Source: Granulosicoccus sp947495035 (lineage in GTDB: Bacteria; Pseudomonadota; Gammaproteobacteria; Granulosicoccales; Granulosicoccaceae). From it: a DNA stretch of 64,000 nt. Every line of letters begins with the position of its first letter. Position 1 is the stretch's first letter. The notes beneath the pieces were generated by a model. The model saw only the letters and a program-made list of their open reading frames with translations, searched no databases and was not told the DNA's origin. Below are positions 1 through 9,381 of the stretch, piece after piece. The stretch lies in the NCBI RefSeq assembly GCF_050589605.1, contig NZ_JBNGOO010000011.1; one strand, 5' to 3'. The position numbers and the translations under genes were made by a program.

Positions 1-116
1 TCTACGAAAACACTGCCTACGTAGATACTTTCAGCAATTTGTTACTGAAAATGGCCCACACGAATCCGCGTAGACCCACTATTATTAATGCGAAATTCCC
101 AGCCGGTGCTCCTGTC

Positions 117-1094
117 ATGCTCAAGCCTGCTCTTCCGCCGCTCACCTGGCTTCGCGCATTCGAGGCTGCAGCCCGGCACCTGTCATTTACAGCGGCCGCC
201 AACGAACTGCATCTGACGCAATCTGCCATTTCGCAACATGTGCGCAGCCTTGAGACATTCCTCGGCAAACCGATGTTCGAACGCCACAACCGCGCGCTGT
301 CACTGACGGAGGATGGATCGAACTACCTCCCTGCGGTTCGCGAGGCCTTCAATATTCTGAGTGCCGGCGCGCAGCCCTTCACAGGCAGCCGCAATACCCA
401 GCGCGCTCGCACGGTGACGCTGCAATGCAGTATGGGCTTTGCGACATTCAGACTCGCACCGCGACTGAGCGCGTTGGTGGCAGCGCACCCGGAGCTCAGC
501 CTGAACGTGGTCACCCCGGTATGGGATCCCGAGAAGACGGCACAGATGGCCGATGTCGAAATACGCTTCACCCGACCGGCGGGTTTCGGGCTGGATGGCA
601 AGAGGCTGGCTCATGAACGCGCTTTCCCGGTTTGCACACCGGCACTGGCCGAGCGGATTGCACAGGGAGAAGACTGGCACTCATTACCCCTGTTCGATTG
701 TGTCGGTGTGCTCTCCAGCTGGCAGAGCTGGCTTGCCGAACACAGCGGATCCATGGAGTCGATACCGACACTCAAGGTACACATGGCATCGACCTTCGCC
801 ATCTCGATCAGTGCTGCTTTCTCAGGGGACGGGCTGGCCATGGCACATGACAGCCTGGTGGCCGATGCACTTGCGGATGGTCGACTGGTACGCCCCTTTG
901 ACACGACAGTGGCCATGTCCGAATACTATGCCCTGTACCAGCCTGCACCCCATATGCGCACCTGGGCCTCGCGAGCATTGACAGAGTGGCTGGTCGCTGA
1001 ATTTTCCGACCCGCAGAAGGAAGAGTCAGTGAAACACGACACCGACGAAATCAGTGATGAACTCGACCAGAACCTGCCTCCCCGGCCCGCGTAG
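117..1094 (+). CDS. LysR-family transcriptional regulator (GcvA-like)
   Basis: 325-aa DNA-binding regulator. The N-terminal winged helix-turn-helix is clear (LTWLRAFEAAARHLSFTAAA, then LTQSAISQHVRSLE), followed by a periplasmic-binding-like effector domain to about residue 300. The opening PPLTWLRAFEAAARHLSFT resembles the GcvA/AmpR branch. I place the start at the ATG at 117; an upstream in-frame ATG at 39 would add 26 residues that do not look like a LysR N-terminus. The last ~25 residues form a charged tail (KEESVKHDTDEISDELDQ) longer than usual. The target is unknown: no divergently transcribed partner lies inside the window. Confidence 0.93.
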   Translation: MLKPALPPLTWLRAFEAAARHLSFTAAANELHLTQSAISQHVRSLETFLGKPMFERHNRALSLTEDGSNYLPAVREAFNILSAGAQPFTGSRNTQRARTVTLQCSMGFATFRLAPRLSALVAAHPELSLNVVTPVWDPEKTAQMADVEIRFTRPAGFGLDGKRLAHERAFPVCTPALAERIAQGEDWHSLPLFDCVGVLSSWQSWLAEHSGSMESIPTLKVHMASTFAISISAAFSGDGLAMAHDSLVADALADGRLVRPFDTTVAMSEYYALYQPAPHMRTWASRALTEWLVAEFSDPQKEESVKHDTDEISDELDQNLPPRPA

Positions 1095-1186
1095 TCACCG
1101 GGCGCAGACCACTGCAAGGACAGGCGCACACGGCGGATCCTGGGGGCGGCACAGATTACCAACACCATAGCCAATCACCCGGACGC

Positions 1187-1200
1187 TTGACCCTGGTCAA
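1187..1200. promoter_or_regulatory. Short perfect palindrome upstream of the DUF3149 gene
   Basis: TTGACC-CT-GGTCAA is a perfect 6-2-6 inverted repeat about 75 bases before the 51-aa gene. It could be a regulator site or a -35-like element (TTGACC). No convincing -10 was found at the right spacing, so the role is inference. Confidence 0.25.
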
Positions 1201-1275
1201 CACAGGCGATCCGGAAACACACTATTGTTTCTGCAGATCGACATGATTCGCTGACGCACCGAGAGGCATACAAGC

Positions 1276-1431
1276 ATGGAACTCTGGTCTGAACTGTTTT
1301 CCGACTCCGTCGGCATTCTCTCTGCCGCGGTCATCGCCTTCATTCTGGCCATGGCGGTCTACTTCACCTGGTTCTTCATCAGCCACATGATGCGCGAGAG
1401 CGAACGAAAAGCGAAACAGCAGGACAAGTGA
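1276..1431 (+). CDS. DUF3149 small membrane protein (51 aa)
   Basis: A 51-residue protein with one transmembrane helix at about residues 12-36 (LSAAVIAFILAMAVYFTWFF) and a short basic cytoplasmic tail (RESERKAKQQDK). This layout, an N-terminal acidic or aromatic patch, a single helix and a lysine-rich end, matches the small DUF3149 family of proteobacteria. An SD-like GAGAGG lies nine bases before the ATG, which supports translation. Function is unknown for the family. Confidence 0.75.
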   Translation: MELWSELFSDSVGILSAAVIAFILAMAVYFTWFFISHMMRESERKAKQQDK

Positions 1432-1581
1432 GTAACGCTGTTACCTCCCGACAACTCGTAACCGGGCGGCAGAACGGCACGCACCACGTCCAGTGGCACA
1501 CCGGCCGATGCGCGTTTGCGATAGCGCGTCCGCTTGCTCTTGTGCACGGAAGGCTGGTGCAGAATATGCAGGTTTGCGGCC

Positions 1582-2133
1582 ATGAAAAACACGACCACAG
1601 CACCATTCCTGACCCTCATCCTGCTGGGGCTGATCAACACACCCCTGACGGCTGACACGACGCCGATCTACAAGGCCGTCGATGCTGATGGCACGACAGT
1701 CTTTACCGACCAGCCCATTCCTGAAGCGGTCATCGTGACACCTCCTCCCTTGAATGTGGTGGATCAGACACCAACGACGACCCGCTCACACGCGCAGACA
1801 TCGGGGACCACGACATCGGACGTGATGACCGTCAGCAGCGTCAGCATCGTCTCCCCTGCGCCTGATCAGACTTTCATCGATCCGCAAGCGCCTCTGTGGG
1901 TGGAGTTCGCCCTGTCACCGGCGGACACCCTGCCCGTCGGCCAGAGCGCCCAGGTGCTGATGGATGGCAGATTGCTCAGTACCGGCAGCGACAACAGACT
2001 GCCCATCGATATCCCAGAGCGCGGCACACACGATGTGCAGATCAGACTCATCGACGCGACGGGCAGTGTGCAGGCTGAGTCTGCCGTCGTCCAGTTTCAT
2101 GTCCGGCATCACACGGCGGGAAAAGCACACTAG
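1582..2133 (+). CDS. DUF4124-domain secreted protein
   Basis: 183 aa with a signal peptide (KNTTTAPFLTLILLGLI, cleavage near TADT). The DUF4124 motif follows (IYKAVDADGTTVFTDQPIP, residues ~25-45), then a Ser/Thr-rich linker and a C-terminal beta-sandwich-like region (about 85-180, VSIVSPAPDQTF... VQFHV). DUF4124 proteins are often found beside ntrB in gammaproteobacteria, as here. The start at 1582 is chosen because the signal peptide begins there; an upstream ATG at 1534 adds an unconvincing CTEGWCRICR stretch. Its envelope role is unknown. Confidence 0.8.
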   Translation: MKNTTTAPFLTLILLGLINTPLTADTTPIYKAVDADGTTVFTDQPIPEAVIVTPPPLNVVDQTPTTTRSHAQTSGTTTSDVMTVSSVSIVSPAPDQTFIDPQAPLWVEFALSPADTLPVGQSAQVLMDGRLLSTGSDNRLPIDIPERGTHDVQIRLIDATGSVQAESAVVQFHVRHHTAGKAH

Positions 2134-2308
2134 CCACAACGCACCATTACAGTGCATAATTTTGGGTCACAGCACCATAGAAGTGCATCCCAATCCAGCC
2201 GCGACAATCAGATGATTTCACAAGTAGCTGTTTTCATTGATATTTAAATAGTCAAATCGGGATTGCCGATTCGCTCTTGCAAGGTGCGTAAATTGCAGAA
2301 TCGTAGAC

Positions 2309-3382
2309 GTGACTACTTATCCCGTGCCCACAACGGCAACCGAAATTACTGTACTCGATTCGCTGGCCTGTTCGGTCATCGCGATAGACGATGCAATGCG
2401 CATTCGCTACGTGAACAGCTCCGCCGAACAACTGCTGGGTGTGAGCGCGCGCAGGATCATGGACCAGCGCCTGACTCGCGCGCTCACCATTCCCGACTCC
2501 CTGTTTGCCCGCATTCGCGAGACCCTGGACAACGGACAGCCATTCACCGAACGCCAGGTATCGGTCGAACCACATGGACGCGATCCGCAGATTGTCGATC
2601 TGTCGCTGTCCCCCTATCGGGCAAACGACAAGCGCATCGGCCTGATCATGGAAGTCAGCACCGTCGACAGACCGCTGCGCATCGCTCGCGACGAGGCCAT
2701 GCTGGCACAACAGGAGCATGCCCGCTCCCTGCTGCGCGGCCTGGCTCACGAAATCAAGAACCCTCTTGGCGGTCTGCGCGGCGCTGCCCAGCTGCTGGAC
2801 AGGCAATTGCCCGATGAGGAGCTGAGCGAATACACAGGCATCATCATTCGCGAAGCCGACCGTCTGCAGGGCCTCATCGATCGCATGCTTGGACCGACCA
2901 GTCGCCCCACCCACGACGTGGTGAATCTGCACGAGGTGCTGGAACACGTGCGAAAGATCATCATTGCCGGCGCACCTGAAGGCGTCCAGGTCACCTTCGA
3001 CTACGACCCCAGCATCCCCGAGTGCATGACCGATCGCGATCGCCTGGTACAGGTATTACTGAATATTGCAGGCAACGCTCTGCAGGCATTGCAGGATGCC
3101 GGCAAGATCGTCTTCCGGTCTCGTATCGTCAGCAACTTCACCATCGGTGGACAGCGCTATCCACTGGCGGCCTGCATACAGATCATCGATGACGGTCCCG
3201 GCATACCGGACCACCTCATCGACCAGATTTTCTTTCCCCTGGTAACCGGTACCGACCATGGCACCGGGCTTGGCTTGTCGATCGCGCAGGCGACGATGAA
3301 CCAGCTCGGCGGTGTGATCGAATGTACCAGCGAGCCGGGCAACACCATTTTTACTGTACTGATTCCTATGGAGATCGCATGA
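2309..3382 (+). CDS. glnL: Nitrogen regulation sensor kinase NtrB
   Basis: 357-aa cytoplasmic histidine kinase/phosphatase that controls NtrC in response to PII (nitrogen status). A PAS domain spans roughly 15-115. The H-box is GLAHEIKNPLGGLRGAAQLL with the phospho-accepting His147. The N-box is NIAGNALQAL, G1 is DDGPGI and G2 is GTGLGLSIA. There are no membrane segments, as expected for NtrB. Translation seems to begin at a GTG at 2309. The stop overlaps the ntrC start by four bases (ATGA), which implies translational coupling. glnA is not in the window. Confidence 0.96.
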   Translation: MTTYPVPTTATEITVLDSLACSVIAIDDAMRIRYVNSSAEQLLGVSARRIMDQRLTRALTIPDSLFARIRETLDNGQPFTERQVSVEPHGRDPQIVDLSLSPYRANDKRIGLIMEVSTVDRPLRIARDEAMLAQQEHARSLLRGLAHEIKNPLGGLRGAAQLLDRQLPDEELSEYTGIIIREADRLQGLIDRMLGPTSRPTHDVVNLHEVLEHVRKIIIAGAPEGVQVTFDYDPSIPECMTDRDRLVQVLLNIAGNALQALQDAGKIVFRSRIVSNFTIGGQRYPLAACIQIIDDGPGIPDHLIDQIFFPLVTGTDHGTGLGLSIAQATMNQLGGVIECTSEPGNTIFTVLIPMEIA

Positions 3383-4797
3383 GCGACGAATACGTCTGGG
3401 TCATAGATGATGACCAATCGATCCGCTGGGTACTGGAGAAAACACTCAAGCAGGCAGGCATGCAGGTGAATGTTTTCGAGTCGGCCGATGAAGCACTGGA
3501 TGCGATGCGGGCCAATGCACTGGCCCCCGATGCTGTAATCAGCGATATCCGCATGCCCGGTTCGGACGGGCTTTCATTGCTTGATCAGATGAAACGCAGC
3601 CACCCTGAGCTGCCGGTTCTGATCATGACAGCGTTCTCGGACCTGGACAGCACTGTCTCGGCCTTTGAACGTGGCGCCTTCGAATACATCCCGAAACCCT
3701 TCGATGTTGACAATGTCATCGACCAGGTTCGCCGCGCCTGCAATGTACAGAAGGAGCAGCGTTCACCCGGTAGTACGACGACCAAGGCCAAGGTCCCGCA
3801 GAAGCAGGATGAGCCACCCGAACTGATTGGTGATGCACCGGCTATGCAGGACGTGTTCAAGGCCATCGGTCGTCTGTCACGCTCCAAGATTACCGTCCTG
3901 ATCAATGGTGAGAGTGGTACCGGCAAGGAGCTCATTGCTCATGCCCTGCACCGTCACAGCCCGCGCTCCGAGAAACCCTTTGTCGCTCTGAACATGGCTG
4001 CCATTCCGCACGACCTGATGGAATCGGAGCTGTTCGGCCATGAAAAGGGCTCTTTCACCGGAGCTCAGAGCACGCGTATCGGCCGCTTCGAACAGTCCGA
4101 CGGTGGCACACTGTTTCTCGATGAAATCGGCGACATGCCAGCTACCCTGCAGACGAGACTGCTGCGTGTTCTGGCCGATGGTCAATTCTATCGTGTTGGT
4201 GGCCACACGCCGATCACCGTGGATGTGCGCATCATCGCAGCGACTCATCAGGATCTGGAAATGCTGGTCGAAGAGAAACGTTTCCGCGAAGATCTGTTTC
4301 ACCGCCTGAACGTCATCCGCATCGAGGCACCACCGCTGCGCGAACGGCGAGAAGACATTCCGCGCCTGCTGAAGCATTTTCTGTCCAAGGCGGCTGAAGA
4401 GCTGGGCGAAGAGACCAAGGTGATGACACCGGAGTTCGAAGCCTATGTCAGCTCACTGACCTGGCCCGGCAATGTACGTCAGCTACAGAATACGGCCCAT
4501 TGGCTGACGGTCATGGCCAGCAGCAATGAGCTGAAAAAGGAAGACATGCCGGCCCAGGTTCAGGATGCACCTGCGCAGCGTGATGTCGACTGGGAAAGTG
4601 GCCTGCGCCAATGGGCCAACCGGCAGCTGCACGATGGCCAGACAGACTTGCTGGGCATTGCCCAACCCGCGGTGGAACGCATACTGATCCAGTGTGCCCT
4701 GAACAAGACTCAGGATCGCCGTCAGGAAGCGGCGCGCCTGATCGGCTGGGGACGCAATACGCTTACCCGCAAGATCAAGGAACTGGAAATCGAATAG
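3379..4797 (+). CDS. glnG: Nitrogen regulation response regulator NtrC
   Basis: 472-aa sigma-54 activator. The receiver domain (1-125) has an acidic pocket at D10-D12 and phospho-acceptor D56 (VISDIRMPG). The AAA+ domain (~145-385) has Walker A GESGTGKE at 177-184 and Walker B GGTLFLDEIGD. A Fis-type HTH closes the protein (RRQEAARLIGWGRNTLTRKI). The sigma-54 contact loop reads GSFTGA (224-229) instead of the canonical GAFTGA. That is a conservative change in a very conserved motif. The gene is coupled to ntrB by an ATGA overlap. Confidence 0.97.
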   Translation: MSDEYVWVIDDDQSIRWVLEKTLKQAGMQVNVFESADEALDAMRANALAPDAVISDIRMPGSDGLSLLDQMKRSHPELPVLIMTAFSDLDSTVSAFERGAFEYIPKPFDVDNVIDQVRRACNVQKEQRSPGSTTTKAKVPQKQDEPPELIGDAPAMQDVFKAIGRLSRSKITVLINGESGTGKELIAHALHRHSPRSEKPFVALNMAAIPHDLMESELFGHEKGSFTGAQSTRIGRFEQSDGGTLFLDEIGDMPATLQTRLLRVLADGQFYRVGGHTPITVDVRIIAATHQDLEMLVEEKRFREDLFHRLNVIRIEAPPLRERREDIPRLLKHFLSKAAEELGEETKVMTPEFEAYVSSLTWPGNVRQLQNTAHWLTVMASSNELKKEDMPAQVQDAPAQRDVDWESGLRQWANRQLHDGQTDLLGIAQPAVERILIQCALNKTQDRRQEAARLIGWGRNTLTRKIKELEIE

Positions 4798-4823
4798 GCA
4801 ACTGCCGGACGATTGCCCCCTAC

Positions 4824-4853
4824 TGCCGACGATACCTGTGCGGATCGTCGGCA
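4824..4853. terminator. Hairpin between convergent ntrC and ATP-grasp gene
   Basis: A perfect 10-bp stem TGCCGACGAT / ATCGTCGGCA with a 10-base loop sits between the two convergent stop codons. There is no T-run on either side, so if it terminates transcription it would be weak or work with other factors. Confidence 0.5.
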
Positions 4854-4875
4854 AGATCACCTGCCCCTGGCCGCT

Positions 4876-6096
4876 CTAACCGGCCCTGACCTGAACCCGC
4901 TCTCCGATATCATTGAGTATATGGCGCAGCTCGTCGTAGTCGGGATGTCTTACGCGTAACCAGGCATTGGCCATGTAGCCCGCCTCGACGCCCTGAGTGG
5001 GCGTACCCGGATCCGGAAAATACTGCTCGACGATATTCTCTCCGTACTGCTTGAAGACATCCTCGACGCCTTCATAGCTGAAGATGTTGCCATCGCGATC
5101 CGGACGCAACGCAATGATGCCGCAGCTGTAACGGCGCGAGGGTTTTCTGTCGATGTGGTGATGACAGACGGCAAAGGCCCATTCACGATACAGGTCGAAC
5201 TCGTTGCCCGAACAATAGCTTTCCCACTGACCCACACCCGGCGGCCGGCAACCGATTTCGGAGAAACGCAGGCCCTTCGGACCGAAGAACCACTCCATGT
5301 GCGTGGCCGATGTGTGGATACCCAGAGCATCGATGACGCGCTTGCCCATGGTCTTGATCTCGTTGTAGCCGGGTTCATCCAGGCGATTGGTCGAGATGAT
5401 CTGAGGCGATATCCAGCGGGCTCGCATCGCTTCCAGCACATTGGGATAGTAGTGACTGATGAAGTCATGAGCCACCTCTCCGTTCACCGTCAACGTATCG
5501 TAGAAACCCTCGTGGCCTTCAACGAACTCCTCGACGGCAACGGCGGCACCATCTGCAAGTCCGCAGCGCTGTGCCACCTCCAGCAACTCGGGTTCGTCAT
5601 TGGCTCGATAGGTGCCGGCCGCGCCGGCGGCATCGCGAGGCTTGATGATGATCGGATAACCGACGGCATCGGCAAACTCGATGGCTTCGCGTGTACTGGA
5701 CAGACCTGCCGAGGCCGCGGTGGGTACACCAGCCTCACGCAGCGCATCCTTCATCGCCACCTTGTCGCGGCACAGATAGGCGGTACGGGCGGTAGTGCCC
5801 GGAATCCCGCAGCGTTCGCGCACGTGTGCAGCGGGCATGACATGGGCTTCAACCACCGCCTCCAGACGGTCTACCCACTGTACATCCTGTGCCTGCCTGA
5901 CCGCCCACTCCAGCGCAGCTTCGTCGGTGACCGAGGCAATCTGCTGATAGGAACCCAGCCAGGAACGTGTCTCCTCATCGAGCCATTCGTAGGGGCGCTC
6001 GCCGATACCGATGACATTGGCACCAATGCTGGCCAGAGCCCGAACGAACTGCCGTTGATTGGCGGGAAAACCCGGTTCGATGAATATCACGTTCAT
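4876..6096 (-). CDS. ATP-grasp domain ligase (operon gene 5)
   Basis: 406 aa. The N-terminal pre-ATP-grasp fold (MNVIFIEPGFPANQRQFVRA, then GANVIGIGERP) is followed by a classic ATP-grasp core. Visible marks are CRDKVAMKDALREAGVPT, VGYPIIIKPRDAAGAAGT (the nucleotide-binding Lys) and VEEFVEGHEGFYDTLTVNG; a later FSEIGCRPPGVGQ carries the Mg-binding Glu/Arg-type motif. The fold is that of carboxylate-amine ligases of the PurK/carbamoyl-phosphate synthase/amino-acid ligase type, which make acyl-phosphate intermediates. The substrate is unknown. It is the last gene of the five-gene minus-strand operon, 18 bases after the esterase stop. Confidence 0.85.
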   Translation of the reverse strand: MNVIFIEPGFPANQRQFVRALASIGANVIGIGERPYEWLDEETRSWLGSYQQIASVTDEAALEWAVRQAQDVQWVDRLEAVVEAHVMPAAHVRERCGIPGTTARTAYLCRDKVAMKDALREAGVPTAASAGLSSTREAIEFADAVGYPIIIKPRDAAGAAGTYRANDEPELLEVAQRCGLADGAAVAVEEFVEGHEGFYDTLTVNGEVAHDFISHYYPNVLEAMRARWISPQIISTNRLDEPGYNEIKTMGKRVIDALGIHTSATHMEWFFGPKGLRFSEIGCRPPGVGQWESYCSGNEFDLYREWAFAVCHHHIDRKPSRRYSCGIIALRPDRDGNIFSYEGVEDVFKQYGENIVEQYFPDPGTPTQGVEAGYMANAWLRVRHPDYDELRHILNDIGERVQVRAG

Positions 6097-6114
6097 GGGT
6101 GAATCCTCTCCAGT

Positions 6115-6846
6115 TCAGTCAACGAGTTCGTCGAGATAATGAGGCAGCATCTCTCGCCAGGTTTCCCAGTCATGATGATGATCATGGCTCCAGGGATCGG
6201 CCCGGTTCGGTATGCCACAACTGCCCAGCACATGCGCCATCTGCCAGGACTCGTTCGGGCTTTCCCAGCGTCCCTGACCGAAAGGCAGCAGCACAAAGCG
6301 TGACTGCAGTTTTTCAAGCATGTCCCCGGAATCCAGATTGGGAAGAAATTTCAGGGGGCTGGACAGGTAGTAATCCACATTGCCCTGAAAGCCCATCAGT
6401 TTCTCCAGATCGTAGGTGCCACTCATGCCGATGGCCGCCTTGAAGACATGCGGGTAACGACACAGCATGGCCACCGCGTTGTAGGCACCTATCGATGCAC
6501 CGGCAGTCACCAGCTCGATCGGCTCGCCACCGCAGTCCTCGATTATGGCGGGCAACACTTCATGCACCAGATATTCACCGGTCTGCTTCAATAGCCAGCA
6601 GCGATGCTCCACCGAACCGGCCTGCTCTGCCAGCGCCTTGCCGGCCACGCTGTCGAAGGAATAGACCTTGATCCTGCCGGCATCGATCAGAGGCTGTATG
6701 GCCCCGATCAGGTGCATGCGTTCCACCTCTTCCGCATCCCCGCCTGCGGTGGGAAACAGCACAACCGGTTGTCCCCAGTGCCCCCAACGCACCATAGTGA
6801 TCTCCTGTTCCAGGCGCGAGGAATACCAGCGCGTGACTGTCTTCAT
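6115..6846 (-). CDS. Alpha/beta-hydrolase, esterase-D-like (operon gene 4)
   Basis: 243-aa esterase-like hydrolase. The nucleophile elbow is GASIGAY (Ser at about residue 118), and a likely catalytic His lies in SHDHHHDWETW near the C-terminus. The N-terminus (RWYSSRLEQEITMVRWGHWG, then VVLFPTAGGDAEEVE) is typical of short esterases acting on small esters or thioesters. There is no signal peptide, so it is probably cytoplasmic. It lies between two ATP-grasp genes with gaps of 12 and 18 bases, so it is almost certainly co-transcribed with them. The substrate is unknown; a role in releasing or trimming the ligase product is inference. Confidence 0.82.
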   Translation of the reverse strand: MKTVTRWYSSRLEQEITMVRWGHWGQPVVLFPTAGGDAEEVERMHLIGAIQPLIDAGRIKVYSFDSVAGKALAEQAGSVEHRCWLLKQTGEYLVHEVLPAIIEDCGGEPIELVTAGASIGAYNAVAMLCRYPHVFKAAIGMSGTYDLEKLMGFQGNVDYYLSSPLKFLPNLDSGDMLEKLQSRFVLLPFGQGRWESPNESWQMAHVLGSCGIPNRADPWSHDHHHDWETWREMLPHYLDELVD

Positions 6847-6858
6847 GACATCTCTCCG

Positions 6859-8115
6859 CTAGAAGCCATCCGGATCCCCCTTGGCCCCCTCGGCCGCCCG
6901 CCAGTCCTGAATGCGTTGCCAGAACAGTTCGGTGAATTCCTCGATCTCGTGGGCTGGAAACAATGAAGAGACCTTCTGATGAATGGCATCCCTGACCGTA
7001 TCCGACGCAAAGAACTCGTAGGCCAGCTCGTCCAGATGAGACAGATGTGTCTGACAGAATTCGCGAAACCGTTCGGTCTCGAAGCGTTCGTGTGCGATAC
7101 CAGCATAGCGTGAAAGCTTTTCACGAGGCGAGATATCCTTGTCCGCGATCTCGAAGTACGGCGCCCAGTCGAGATTGCGATGCATGGGTCGCCGGGTGGC
7201 GGCGCAGAAGATCGACCAGCGCAGATTCGCCTTCAATAGCCAGGGAAAGTGGTAATGCAATGATGTCACCTGACTGTCCGGACAGGCATTGGCAAAATCG
7301 ATCGGGTGCCAGATGCCATCGCGGCGCAATGCCTCACAGGAATTGAAGTCCCAGCCGAAGAAGCTGTTGATCGTCGCGGTCATGTCTTCCAGCACACTGT
7401 TGTCTTCGGCGTCCAGAAAATCGATATCCATGCGGTAGCGATCGTGCAATGCAGCGGACGGATCATAATTGACCTTGCGCATCTGCGGACCGAGACCGAC
7501 ACAGCGGACAAACCAGTCATGCGGTAACACGGCCGACTGCAGATTCATCACTTCGGTACCGCTTTCATCATAGGCCCGCTGGAAGTCTGCAAGGTCGTCG
7601 ATCTTCGACACGCCTTTCCAGCCGCCCCCATGATAAGGCTTCATGAAGAACGGGTATCCCAGCTGCGATCCGATGTCCTCGAGAGAAAACATGCGAGCGT
7701 ACTTGCGCAAGGTCTCCTGCAGATCATCCGAATCCTCATAGGCCTTGGGTGGCAACATCCAGGTTTCAGGGACGGGAAGACCGAGCCGCATCATCGCCGC
7801 ATAGGAGGTGTGCTTCTCGTTCGACTGCAATGACCAGGGGTTGTTGTAGACGTACAGATCATCGAGCAGAATGCCTTTCTTGATCCATTCCCGGCTGGTC
7901 GAATACCAGTGTGTCAGCCGGTCGATAACGACATCATAAGAGACGTCTTGTTGCAGATTGAACGGCTCGATGGTCACCCGTTCCGAGGAAAACGTCAAAC
8001 GCTCTCCACCATGGTTGATATCGAGCCTGAGATCATTCAACAGGTTCTCATAGCATATGGGCCAACAGATGTCGGCTCCCAGAGACAATCCGATCTTTAC
8101 CTTTCGTTCTGCCAT
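6859..8115 (-). CDS. Divergent ATP-grasp-like protein (operon gene 3)
   Basis: 418 aa. It starts KVKIGLSLGADICWPICYEN and has ATP-grasp-like marks: NEKHTSYAAMMRLGLPVPET (the helix before the nucleotide site), LGYPFFMKPYHGGGWKGVSK (the lysine strand and glycine loop) and WDFNSCEALRRDGIWHPIDFAN (a degenerate metal-site region). The C-terminal 100 residues (HERFETERFREFCQTHLSHL onward) look helical and are an added module. I see two conserved-looking ligase cores in this operon, this one being the more divergent. Catalytic competence cannot be judged by eye. The substrate is unknown. Confidence 0.75.
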   Translation of the reverse strand: MAERKVKIGLSLGADICWPICYENLLNDLRLDINHGGERLTFSSERVTIEPFNLQQDVSYDVVIDRLTHWYSTSREWIKKGILLDDLYVYNNPWSLQSNEKHTSYAAMMRLGLPVPETWMLPPKAYEDSDDLQETLRKYARMFSLEDIGSQLGYPFFMKPYHGGGWKGVSKIDDLADFQRAYDESGTEVMNLQSAVLPHDWFVRCVGLGPQMRKVNYDPSAALHDRYRMDIDFLDAEDNSVLEDMTATINSFFGWDFNSCEALRRDGIWHPIDFANACPDSQVTSLHYHFPWLLKANLRWSIFCAATRRPMHRNLDWAPYFEIADKDISPREKLSRYAGIAHERFETERFREFCQTHLSHLDELAYEFFASDTVRDAIHQKVSSLFPAHEIEEFTELFWQRIQDWRAAEGAKGDPDGF

Positions 8116-8205
8116 GTCTACTTCCTGTGTTGTTTGTCAATCCCGACCTGCCCAACACCAGCCCGGCGAACATCGCCTTCTGTTTGCCGCCTGAATATCG
8201 GTGTG

Positions 8206-9372
8206 TCAGGAACTGTCCGAGTCAAGCGCCCATACCAGACCATCACGCAACTGGTCACGCCAGTTGTGCCAGTGATGTCCGTCCCACGCACTCTTGAATA
8301 GAACACTAACGCCGTTCTCTTGCAAGAGCCTTGCAAGTGCTTCGTTTTCCGATGCCAGTCCTTCCAGTTCGCCACTGGAGACAAAGGCACGAAATGCAGG
8401 CATGTTCGGCGCTCGCCTGACAGCCTTGATCAGTCGCGCCACCTTGCGAAACACCGGATGCGGCCGCCCTTCCAGTTTCCCCTCATCCAGAATGAACGAA
8501 CCGGACTGCAATACCGCTCCCCCGAACACGCCGGGATAGCGGAACACGGTAGCCAGTGAGGCAACCGCGCCAAGACTGGCACCCAGCAGGATGCGATCTT
8601 CACTACGCTCCGAAATACGATAGCTGGCTTGCAACTGAGGAAGCAGATCACTGACCACATAGCGGGCATGCCGATGACCTCGTGCATATTCACCGAGGCG
8701 ATCCCGAGTCTGTACCAGAGCTGCAATAATGGGCGGTATGGTACCCAATGCTATCAGATTGTCCAGCGACGTAGCCAGATCGGCATAGGTGATGAAATCA
8801 GCGCCGTCATGAATGACCAGCAAGGGATAAACCTGCTCCGCATCGTAACCGGCTGGCAGGTACACCTGCTCATCCCGTGTTTCCTCGAATACGCTGCTGC
8901 TGACCGGAAAGGGGTGAATGGCTCCGGCAGGGGCCCCCTGCGGCATGCTCCATTCCGGTTGCGAGTAGCCGAAAGTCCGGCATACCGAATTCTCGCCATA
9001 GGGATCGCCGGCACGCGCCTTGTTCAGCGGATCCAGATGCCATTGCTCATGGCCATTGTGCTCGACGCCCAGCTTGTATTCGAAGCGTCCACCATCCTTG
9101 ACCGGCACGGTCAACAGCCACAACGGCGTGTCCGGGACGCGACGAAACTCCTGGCGGTCGACACCACCCAGAATCCAACGCAGCAGGCGCACATGATCGG
9201 CTTCACCGATCCAGACGAACGTCACGCTGCCAGGGGCCGTCAGTGGAAACACATGCGAACGCGAAAACTGCTTGAGTCTCGCCGGCGTCAAGGGTCTGGA
9301 TAGCAGCTGCTGTACCGCCGCGTGGGTGTCCCCGTCAAATGATCGAGTATCGGGCAAGGGCAAGGAATTCAA
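8206..9372 (-). CDS. Enterochelin-esterase-like hydrolase (operon gene 2)
   Basis: 388 aa with the two-part layout of Fes/IroD-type esterases. The N-terminal Ig-like (early-set) domain covers about residues 40-140 (VTFVWIGEADHVRLLRWILG, ending WHLDPLNKARAGDPYG). The C-terminal esterase domain has VYLPAGYDAEQVYPLLVIHD, nucleophile GASLGAV and a late His in WDGHHWHNWRD. Fes enzymes hydrolyse trilactone siderophores inside the cell, but no siderophore genes are visible here. With the neighbouring ligases, hydrolysis of an amide- or ester-linked product of this operon is more likely. The start lies nine bases after the GCS2 ligase stop. Confidence 0.83.
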   Translation of the reverse strand: MNSLPLPDTRSFDGDTHAAVQQLLSRPLTPARLKQFSRSHVFPLTAPGSVTFVWIGEADHVRLLRWILGGVDRQEFRRVPDTPLWLLTVPVKDGGRFEYKLGVEHNGHEQWHLDPLNKARAGDPYGENSVCRTFGYSQPEWSMPQGAPAGAIHPFPVSSSVFEETRDEQVYLPAGYDAEQVYPLLVIHDGADFITYADLATSLDNLIALGTIPPIIAALVQTRDRLGEYARGHRHARYVVSDLLPQLQASYRISERSEDRILLGASLGAVASLATVFRYPGVFGGAVLQSGSFILDEGKLEGRPHPVFRKVARLIKAVRRAPNMPAFRAFVSSGELEGLASENEALARLLQENGVSVLFKSAWDGHHWHNWRDQLRDGLVWALDSDSS

Positions 9373-9381
9373 TGGGTTCTG

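Noticed and set aside
8206..9372. Siderophore-release esterase as a sign of a siderophore cluster
   Set aside because: No siderophore synthesis, receptor or ferric reductase genes are nearby; the fold alone does not decide the substrate.
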